Assembly (NCBI RefSeq): GCF_016097555.1
Contig: NC_054706.1
Span: 50,299,513-50,363,512, forward strand
Reading direction: 5' to 3'
DNA from: Gigantopelta aegis
Taxonomy: Eukaryota; Mollusca; Gastropoda; Neomphalida; Peltospiridae
DNA length: 64,000 bases
Positions 54,955 to 64,000 of the stretch are shown one piece after another. Below the pieces are notes generated by a model. That model worked only from the letters and a program-made list of their open reading frames with translations, made no database searches and was not told where the DNA came from. The position numbers and the translations under genes are program-made. Within the stretch, counting starts at the first letter, position 1. Every line of letters starts with the position of its first letter.

Positions 54955-56232
54955 ATGCTGCCTTATGTTGTTGTGGAGTTTGCAGCAAACAAAAGTGTGG
55001 CTATAATACCAGTGAAATGGTTTACTGGGGACGAGGAGGATGAATGCTACTGGCCACTGGCCAATGCTACGGCTACAAAAATGGCCCAAAACCAGGTCTC
55101 ACACTCAAACAACTGGAAGAAGTTTAAGATCAGAGTTCTTGGGAAAGCAGGTGAGTATTTTTTGTATAGGTGCAGCCTAATATTAAATAACAATGGCATC
55201 CTATCCTGTCTGTTCTTACACCATTACACTGTCATTATTGTAGTGAATGGGAGATAAAAAATATTTTACAACAGAGAATTTGAAGAAAATTCATATCTTT
55301 CCCCAATATGTGTACAATTTAAAACATTCAAACAGGGTCATGTGTAAAGCACCAGTCTTCACTTGTCCTGGACAGTAGGAAATAACACCAGCCGTATGTA
55401 GCATGCCAGACTTAATATTATTTTCATATTCTCTCGAACAGGTCATTGTACTGGCTGACGTTGGGGGCAGAACTTTAGATGAAACAGTGAAGAGGGCCAT
55501 GCTCTATGTCATGACCAATGATGTGGCACTTAAGTACAACTTTACAGGAAAAGAGAAGCGGGCATTCGGAGAAATACACCTGTGGGAAACTGTTTACCGT
55601 AAGTAAATCTGGATTGCTTCTTGTAAGACTAAGTTGTTGCCTTTTCTATAGCCCATATTTAAATAATGTTGGTTTTAATAATTTGAGGACCGTGAGTAAC
55701 TTTTTCGCATAATTTGAAGAGCTCACTCTTTGTGGGTCAAAGATACATGTAGGCCTACATTGCAAGCTGGTTAAAGATATCAACTACTGTGGTACTGTTT
55801 TGAGAAATCTTTTGCAAAAATAAGCATCAATGGTTCATTTAATTTCATAGCTACTATAAACTCTTAATTTTCAGACATAGCAAAGAAAATTTAGCACATG
55901 TTTTGTTTACAAGTAGAAGTTTAATATACATGTACTTTGTTCAGGTTCAAACTTAGAATTTCTTTTACTGTTCACTTGTTTATTCCGATAATGATTTAAA
56001 GAGGTCCTACATTATTTTACTATTTCTTGTCTGTTTTACCATTTATGCAGGGGCTGTAAAGAGGAACACGCAGCTGGCGGCTTGTGACCGCCAACAGGTG
56101 GCTTCAGCTGTTAGCAAATGGCTTACTGGTGCCCGGGATAGAAATGGCAGACGTGCCGCACGCGAAAAAAGATACAGAGAGAAGAGGGGTCAGAAAAGGC
56201 TATTCCAGGAGGACAATCAGCCTGAGACATAA
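54955..56232 (+). pseudogene. Second gene of the CACTA-like element (DUF4806-like), three exons seen
   Basis: Exon-like pieces at 54955-55150 (MLPYVVVEFAANKSVAIIPV, then CYWPLANATATKMA), 55442-55598 (VIVLADVGGRTLDETVKRAM, then KYNFTGKEKRAFGEI) and 56051-56232 (AVKRNTQLAACDRQQVASAV, KWLTGARDR, basic tail, stop). Splice sites are good (GTGAG, GTAAGT, CAG). The join between pieces two and three is in phase. The join between one and two is out of phase, so an exon is missing or lost. The C-terminal part resembles DUF4806 proteins that accompany such transposases. Function unknown. Confidence 0.6.
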
Positions 56233-56268
56233 ACATGCACATGTAACTTAAACATTCAGTAACCTCAG

Positions 56269-56643
56269 TAAAAAAAAGTAAAGTTTGTTTTATTTAACGA
56301 CGCCACTGGAGCACATTGATTTTTATCTTATCATCGGCTATTGGATGTCAAACATATGGTTATTTTGACACATTGTTTAGAGGAAACCCGCTGTCGCCAC
56401 ATAGGGATATTTTATTTGCGCTTCCCATAGACAGGATAGCACAAACCATGGCCTTTGTTGAACCAGTTATGGATCACTGGTCGGTGCAAGTGGTTTACAC
56501 CTACCCATTGAGCCTTGCGGAGCACTCACTCAGGGTTTGGAGTCGGTATCTGGATTAATAATCCCACGTCTCGACTGGAATCCGAACCCAGTACCTACCA
56601 GCCTTATGACCGACGGCTTAGACCACTGCACCACCGAGGCTGG
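56269..56643 (-). mobile_element. SINE, family D
   Basis: Minus-strand head GCCTCGGTGGTGCAGTGG with B box GGGTTCGGATTCC; 13-bp duplication TCAGTAACCTCAG at 56256-56268 and 56644-56656. Inserted just after the DUF4806-like stop codon. Confidence 0.93.
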
Positions 56644-56656
56644 TCAGTAACCTCAG

Positions 56657-58409
56657 ATTTTTATCTGTGTTAAGGAGGTTTACATTGAAATCATAGAGGA
56701 AGTAACATGATGTGTTTTAATGATTCTAATATGATTTCAAGATGTACAGTACAATTATCAAGGGCTGGACCATATAGTCAGTATATAACACTGACCGTCA
56801 TGTTGGGAGTTGTCAATAATATAGTTTCATACTAACAAATTGTCAGTTAATAATGAAAAAACAAATTATGGTACGATAAGTGCAGAAACGGAGGCGTCTG
56901 GGTGGGCAACCTCCCACCTTTTTTTAGTATATTGTCTTTATTATGACTGCAGTTTGTTGGCGTTCACTGTAAAATCTACTGTGACAAGCATAATCAAATG
57001 CAATGTTAATAATTACATGTAGAGTTCATAATTTGATCAAATTTTTCAAAATAATTCATCAAGTGAATAAAAATCAAAATAGGATAGGACAAAAACTGAT
57101 AGTATAGTTTTCATATCATTTACCACTTATTAAAATTGAAACTCCAATTTGGGTGAGAGTAAGGAACCAGACAGAAAGTGCCATAAGAATCACTTGGACT
57201 ATGCACTAATCATAAATTTACTTGTTAATGTACATATGTATGTAATAGCCAATTTCCATGTAGGCAAGGATTAATGTTTAGCTTTTATTGAGCAATCTTT
57301 CTGGTTGGACATCAACGCTAAACGATCAGTATCGTAGGAAGTATTATTGTACCGTATCCCTTGAGAGACCATGTACCTTTTAAGACCATATTTGTCAGGT
57401 CCCTATTGCTATCTTTGTTATGTTATTTGACATCCACTGAGAGACCACCTGCTTTATGTGACCACTATTGGACATGTCCTAAGGATGGTCTTTGAAAGGA
57501 GGGACTACTGTAAACCCCCCCCCCCCTTTGTTTTTGTTCAGGGAACCACACTTAAATATAACTTTACTATCTGTGATATCAAATGTAATATGAATATTTT
57601 TTATGTCTATTTCTGTAAACGTATTATCTTGCAACGTGTCCATTATTAAAAAACAATACTTGACCAATCAAAATATGTGTAAACAAACGGTAAAAGATGC
57701 TTTGTCCCAAATGATTCCTTTTTGAAACATTTTCAAATGTGGTTCTGAAGTTTACATAAATATTTGAGAATAGTTACAGAGCTTCTTCTGACTTTCATTA
57801 ATTATAATATAAATTCATGTATATATCATAACATGTAAATATATAACTGTGGCACTTACTATTGTCACGTCAACAGGGAGAAATGTGTTGCATAATTTTA
57901 ATTGTGTATATTGTATGCATATATACCTATTGTATCACTTGTTTGATATTTTAATTAAATCATTATATTGACCTGCTGTATTTACTTTTCTGTCATTAAA
58001 GTGTGAAATTTCGTTAGAGGTAATACATGCAGAAAATTTGTAATCATCGTGACCAACTTTTCTCTCCTAGTATGTAACGTGGCTTTTCTTTGAAATGACT
58101 CATGATATATCATATTCTCTGCACTGGTTACAAATTAAGGGAATTCTTTACTTCTGTATTCTCCCTATGTCACTGTGGCACTTGAATTACTATTGTCACA
58201 TCAACAGGCAGAAATGTGTTGGAATTATGTCCCCAATTAAAGTAATTCAGTGCTAGTGTACAGTGACTGTTTTTAGAGTTATTTCCTTAAAAGTAAATGG
58301 CTAATATAACAGTTCAAAATGAAGATGTTTTTGTTTTAAAAAGTTTTTGTGGCCTGAAGTAAAAATTTAAAGGAGTGAATAATGTGCAAGTAAAATCCAG
58401 TTTAATCAG
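56657..58409. other. AT-rich stretch without a gene
   Basis: Only short open frames with no recognisable product. A weak internal repeat, CTTGAATTACTATTGTCACATC-like words near 57850 and 58190, is the only structure seen. Confidence 0.5.
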
Positions 58410-58612
58410 ATGTGGGTCCCAAGTAGAGCCCATCTGAGGCCTACCAGGGGTAGCCCAGGTGAGGCCTACCAGGGATAGCCCAGGTGGGGCCCACTTGGAG
58501 CCTGTGGCCAAATTTAAGTGGGTCCCAGATGGGGTGCCCAAGTGGGACCCATATCACTGCCCATGTAGGGCCGACCTAAGGCCCACCTGGGAATGCTGGC
58601 TGGGTTGTGAGA
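58410..58612. repeat. GC-rich clustered repeats, candidate transposon subterminal region
   Basis: Repeated words GGGTCCCA, AGGCCTACCAGGG, TAGCCCAGGTG and GGGGCCCAC occur in direct and inverted order within 200 bp of otherwise AT-rich DNA. Such subterminal clusters are common in CACTA elements. Ownership by the upstream element is an inference. Confidence 0.45.
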
Positions 58613-58748
58613 ACCAGAAGTGGGGTAGGTAACAAATGTACACGTCCACTGAATGCATTACACAAAAGCACACTGCGTTAACTGGAGAGTGGGGGCTGTT
58701 ACTGGTCCATGTGGTTTGCATAACTCTACATTAAACAGGTGATATACT

Positions 58749-58975
<227 letters not shown>

Positions 58976-59183
58976 GCGTAGGAAGGTGCCAAAATGTGGA
59001 GGGGGGCAAACTTTTTTTCACTGAGTCAAATTGAGAACTTCACAACCGTTTCCTCTTTGCTAATTAGCAAATATGACAGAAAAACGTGTTAAATAACTAT
59101 TCGAAGTGCCAACAGCATTCGTCAAAACCACAAACAGTCAAAGTGGTAATTCACAAGCAAGGTCGTCTGATGAAATCATAGGT

Positions 59184-59785
59184 TCAGTGACGCGTATGCT
59201 CTCCATGTATACCCACAACTGCAAGGCAACGCCGCCTCATTGACTGGCCGATGCATGTAAAGACTGCATTAGTGATATTGCGCCATTGTTCCATTTATGA
59301 GGCACCAAATTCCTGCAAAGTCTGTGGAGGGTTCCTGAGAGTGCACAGGCGTCTTTCCAGCACACCCCAGACGTGCTCGATGGGATTCAAGTTGGGCAAC
59401 CTTGAAGGCCAATCCATAACATTGATGTCAGCGTTCCTCAGGTAATCCCTTGTCAAGATGGCTGTGTGGGATCTGGCGTTGCCATGCTGAAAGATCACGC
59501 CTGGACCATGAGCTTTCATGAAGGGCACACGTTCGTGGGCCAGCACCTGGTCGCGGTGTACAGCAGCGTTGAGGTTGCCACGGATGACAAGAAGTCGAGA
59601 ACGGCCATTTCCACTGAAAGCACCCTAAACCATTACACTTCCGTCTCCGAATCTGTCAACTTCACTGACACAACACTAAGCATGACGTTCACCACGTCGT
59701 TTCCAAACCCTCTGCCTGCCATCGGCAAATCGCAGTGTGAATCTTTATTCATCGCTAAATACGACTATTCCATTCCCTCTGAGTC
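59184..59785 (-). pseudogene. Tc1-family transposase, C-terminal two thirds
   Basis: Minus strand. VFSDE (first catalytic Asp) with a stop just after it, then FADGRQRVWKRRGERH, DGSVMVWGAFSGNGRS, FQHGNARSHTAILTRDYLR, DWPSRLPNLNPIEHVWGVL (the Glu) and LAVVGIHGEHTRH before the terminal stop at 59184. The usual QHDNA reads QHGNA, so the second catalytic Asp is gone. Several other stops. No inverted ends found. Dead copy. Confidence 0.88.
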
Positions 59786-60591
59786 TGTAACTGGATGGTT
59801 ATATACGGTAAACGTACGGAAGGTGTATGCGAGTTGCGTCCCTTGGGGGAAGTCGAAAGATCGTCTGCGTTAAGTTTTGGAACTGCGTTGGTCCTTAAGG
59901 TTTAATGTTTTCACGAATGGGAGTATTTTTTACTTATGAACATTTGCGTACTTTCTTTGTGTACTGATGCACACAGCTATGAGTTTCTGCGATGTGTGTT
60001 CGAGTGGACGGTTATGGTTCATGAACAGTGAAGTTACATAAAGATTCAAACTTTTAATTTGTTGTGTTCTTTGGAAAGTGCGAGAAACAGATATGGGCCC
60101 CGTTCCACGAAGCGATATTAGCCCTACTATCGTCGTAAATACCTATCATCGAGACCTTAAATTTTTTCTACGATCGTCAGCCTGTTCCACGACGCGGCGT
60201 AGTTTATCATTGTGGTAAATTACAGTGAAAATTTACAGTTGGTACGAGGCAATTGTAAGCCACTAACGTAGCTGTCAAATGGCAGTTAGGTGCGAGTGCG
60301 AATAATTGTTACATGCTCATATACCACTATATATATTGACGATCGAAACTGTAAACATACACTTTCACTAGAGTTTCGAGCATGTCTATCCCGGGGCCCG
60401 TTTCTGGATAGCCAGGGGCTTGTCCCGGGAAAGAAAAAAAATTAAGAGGACAATTTTGAAATTTACATCCAAAAATTAAATAGTGGGCCTTTAAAATTTT
60501 GATGCGCCACTCTGATTAATATAATTAATAAAGACAATTCTACTCATTAAATTTGGTCGCTAGATTAGATCGGGCAGTCAAAAAGAAATTA

Positions 60592-61363
60592 GATAAGATC
60601 GGTGGCCTGACTCGGGATGGGGGTGGGGGTAGACTTGAAAATGGGAAGAATTTTGAAAATAGCAATTAGTAAAAAAGTTAATACAATTAAAAAGAAGAAA
60701 AAAAAGAGAAAAAAGTTACAAGCCAAAAAAAAAAAGAATTGACTGCTCGGTCGAATATTTATATAATTTGGAGCATTTTAGAAGGACAGTCAAAAAATAA
60801 ATAAGAGAAAGAAGAGAGGATCGGACTATTTAATAATATTTCGACATAAACTTTTGAACGAAGGTCTAAAAGTTTAAAGTCCGATCTATATGTCCACGTG
60901 AGTGGCCTCGTTAAGGCTGTTAGGGTGCACAACTTGTAGGGAAGATATGGGTTGCATCCCGTCAAGAAAACCCCTAGATTGACATTCAATAGACGTTGCT
61001 GAAATACAGAACTTGAGAAGCCGGATCCGTCAGAACGAGAGAGAGAATCAGACTAGGGTATAGTCCAGTCGTCATGGGTTGGTATAGTGGTGCGGACGGG
61101 CCCGACTCCGGAGGATACGAGATGGTATCACAGTAAAATAAAATAAAGTCTAGAAAAGAGTAGTAGGGTCCTTTTAAAATGCTCAAAATTATATAAATAT
61201 TCGGCCGAGCAGTCAATTCTTTTTATTTTTGGCTTGTAACTTTTTTTTACTTTTTTTAAATTTATTCTATTAACTTTTTTACTAATTGCTAATTTCAAAA
61301 TTCTGCCCATTTTCAACTGTACCCCCACCCCCCTCCATCCCGAGTCAGGCCACCGATCTTATC
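60592..61363. mobile_element. Fold-back element, 772 bp, about 195-bp arms
   Basis: The left arm (60592-60787) begins GATAAGATCGGTGGCCTGAC and the right arm (61167-61363) ends in its complement. Arms match through AGCAATTAGTAAAAAAGTTA and GAATTGACTGCTCGG with modest divergence. The 380-bp centre has no recognised protein. Target duplication not clear. Confidence 0.75.
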
Positions 61364-61580
61364 AGAGGTCAGACTCGGGATGAGCGTGTTCAAAACCCTA
61401 GTGGCATATGGGCACGTTAAACTAGTTATCATCATCATCATCACTTCGCTGACAAAAACAAGCGAAGTGAAGGATCCCCTCGTCTAGTTAATTGGTATTT
61501 GTCTCGGCAGAGCCTCGGCAAATACCGATTTGCATAAACTCGGTTGATATTTTCCATATTAAAAAACACTCGTGAGGAAT

Positions 61581-61756
<176 letters not shown>

Positions 61757-61781
61757 TATGTATGTATGAACCATGATCTCC

Positions 61782-62032
61782 CAGTTTCCCCAGAACTCGT
61801 CTAATGTCTGTAGTGTTGGTCCATTGATTTTGGTAGACGCACGTAACAGCTGTAGCAGTTTCCCCAGAACTCGTCTAATGTCTGTGGTGTTGGTCTATTG
61901 ATTCTGGAAGACGCACGTAACAGCTGTAGTAGTTTCCTCACAACTCGTCTAATGTCTGTTGTGTTGGTCCATTGGTTCTGGCATAAGCACTCAACAGCTG
62001 TAGCAGTTATTCCAGAACTCGTCTAATGTCTG
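61782..62032. repeat. Tandem repeat, about 3.3 units of roughly 75 bp
   Basis: Units begin CAGAACTCGTCTAATGTCTG and include GTGTTGGTC-ATTG and CAACAGCTGTAG, diverging along the array. Confidence 0.88.
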
Positions 62033-62454
62033 GTGGAATGAACCACTATTTTGCAAACATGTTGCCCATTCGACAGAGATGCATCCCCATTGTGCAGAGA
62101 CACGGCCCTGATTATTCAATACGGTTTTGTCGTTCAGATTTGCACAAATTGATTATTAAATGATCAGGTGCTCGTTTTTAAGAGGACCACCACTCCCCTA
62201 GGAGATCCGTAACAATATCTTTCATCCCTCAATCAATACATTCATATTTACCTCACACCCCACCCCTGGAACATAGCTTTTACAGACACACACAAATGTA
62301 TGTGTTATGCATTTAATCAAATGAGTTATTTTTACATGGACGAAATTGGACGTCATAGACAGGTGGCCGCTATACAGACGTGTCCGCGAATTCGACTGTA
62401 TTATATAAAACACCACCACCAACAGTTCAGTAATTTAACGACATGTTTCGGCAT

Positions 62455-62872
62455 GTATACAATGTATATGTGTTTGTATGGGTGTATATGTGTTTGTATG
62501 TGTGTTTGTATGGGTATATGTGTGTTTGTATGAGTGTATGTGTGTTTGTATGGGTGTACATGTGTGTGCGTGTATGTGTGCATGTATGTATGTATGTGAC
62601 CGTGTGAGTATGTATCACAGTGTGTGTGTGTGTCAGTGTGTGTGTGTGACAATGTGTGTCAGTATGTGTATATGTGTGTAACGACATGTGTGTCACATTG
62701 TGTGTATATGTGGCACACTGTGTGTGTGTGAGTGTGACTGTGTGTGTGACTGTGTGTAGTGTAGTGTGTATGTGTATGTGGCACATTGTGTTTGTGTTTG
62801 TGTGTGGCACATTGTGTTTGTGTCATAGTGTGTGTGTATGTATGTGTGTGTCACAGTGTGTTTGTGACACTG

Positions 62873-62949
<77 letters not shown>

Positions 62950-63205
62950 ATATATGTGTGTGTTACAGTGTATTTGTGTGGGTGGGTGGGTGTGTTGTGT
63001 ACGGGCATGTGTTCTGCGCGTACATGTGTTGTGTATTTTGTTTTGTGGTGTGTGTGCTTGTGTGTTTGTCTGTGCACGTGTGTTGTGTATTTAGTTTTAT
63101 GTTGTGTGTGTTTGTATGTGCGTGCCTGTGTACGCGCGTTGTGTATTTTGTTGTGTGGTGTGTGTGCTTGTGTTTTTGTCTGTGCATATGTTCATTCGTG
63201 TGTGT
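62455..63205. repeat. TG/TATG-rich low-complexity region
   Basis: Alternating GTGTGT, GTATG and GTTGTGTATTT words with a pure TA run at about 62876-62912. A smaller TG run follows at 63338-63377. Open frames here are repeat artefacts. Confidence 0.93.
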
Positions 63206-63654
63206 TTAAAATATCATAGACGCAACTCGTACAGGTTCCACTGTATCAGATCAATTTATGTGATGAACACACCCAGATGGTAAACCAACAGAGTGCGGAA
63301 CATCACGTTCACATTTAATGTGTGTGTCTCTCTCTTTCTGTGTGTGTGTGTATGTGTGTGTGTGTGTGTGTGTGTGTCCCATATACCACTTGAGAGATTC
63401 AGAAACTGTTTTTATTAACACCCTATTTTGTGTACTGAAACTCGCAGTTTTATTGTGTAGGATACCCCGCACTGGTTTCAACCTCTAGTGTATACTACAT
63501 AGCAACTGTATACTAAATACAAGTGTATTTATTTGTGGACATTTGCATAAATAATCATGTCAGATATTACTACCAATTAGAGTCGCAGCTACTTTTACTA
63601 CGTAAATATTATATCACGGAACTTTCTGCTTTTGCACATTTCAATCAAAAGCAC

Positions 63655-63815
63655 TTGTCGTATGAGTGGTCAGTGAAGGATCGATCCCCAACGGTGGGTT
63701 CATTGGGCTATTTCTCATTCCAGCCAGAGCACCTTAACTGATGTAACACAGGCCATGATATGCACTGTCCGTGTGGGGTGATGCATGTTAAAGGTTCCGT
63801 CCTGATAATCGAAAA
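63655..63815 (+). mobile_element. SINE, family A, fragment
   Basis: GGATCGATCCCCAACGGTGG, TCATTGGGCTATTTCTCATT and AATCGAAAAGAGTAGC remain; the tail is missing. Confidence 0.75.
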
Positions 63816-64000
63816 GAGTAGCTCGTGCAACTCTGCGTTGGTACAATACAACCTACACCTATCAGCAGGACTGTAATCGAATTAGAGTTCAGAATGCACT
63901 TACTAGTTCCATTATTCGATGTACTCGGTTCTCTTACAATCAAAACGCGACTAAAACTCATTGTTGTCATTGTTCGCTGTCCACCTGTACTTTTCTGATT

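Noticed and set aside
57479-57667. Hairpin-like repeated words about 'gagaccac' near 57360-57500
   Set aside because: Possible old MITE, but I could not define two matching ends.
62427-63219. His/Thr- or Cys/Val-rich proteins
   Set aside because: They are readings of TG/TATG repeats on both strands.

Overview
This is animal nuclear DNA, most likely molluscan and perhaps gastropod. It is AT-rich, intron-rich and full of tRNA-headed SINEs, short inverted-repeat elements, microsatellites and minisatellites. There is no bacterial-style operon, CRISPR array or rRNA. The taxon call is an inference from the style of the SINEs and the host gene; it was not tested against any database.

The only intact host genes I can support are two alpha-L-fucosidase (GH29) paralogues arranged head to head. 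Copy A runs on the minus strand (start 19789, stop 5599). Copy B runs on the plus strand (start 29828, stop 46585). Each resolves into eight exons with the same exon sizes (except exon 1) and the same intron phases. The coding sums are 1377 and 1383 nt, giving proteins of 458 and 460 residues. Both keep the nucleophile motif, but each has lost a different histidine normally found in the fucose pocket.

The stretch between the two start codons (about 19.8-29.8 kb) appears to be assembled twice. A block at about 19063-23219, including exon 1 of copy A, is repeated at about 23465-29637 across a 200-N gap. The two versions differ mainly by whole transposon insertions. This looks like two haplotypes laid end to end rather than an old duplication. 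With the insertions removed, the two start codons would be only about 1.3 kb apart, so the interval may be a shared promoter region. Each version carries a different Mutator-like element in the same 13-bp target, and one of these holds a fragment resembling a RecQ-like helicase exon.

The introns are filled with mobile DNA. Intron 5 of copy A holds a pogo/Tigger element with a Merlin transposase inside it. Intron 1 of copy B holds a 3.6-kb array of 32-bp repeats. Intron 3 of copy B holds a 15-bp repeat array, and intron 4 a 96-bp array made from a SINE. Downstream of copy B (47-64 kb) there is no intact host gene. That region has SINEs, a broken Ty3/Gypsy fossil, a decayed CACTA-like element with a transposase and a second spliced gene, a Tc1 remnant, a large fold-back element and long microsatellites. 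The first 5.5 kb holds only repeats and anonymous AT-rich DNA.
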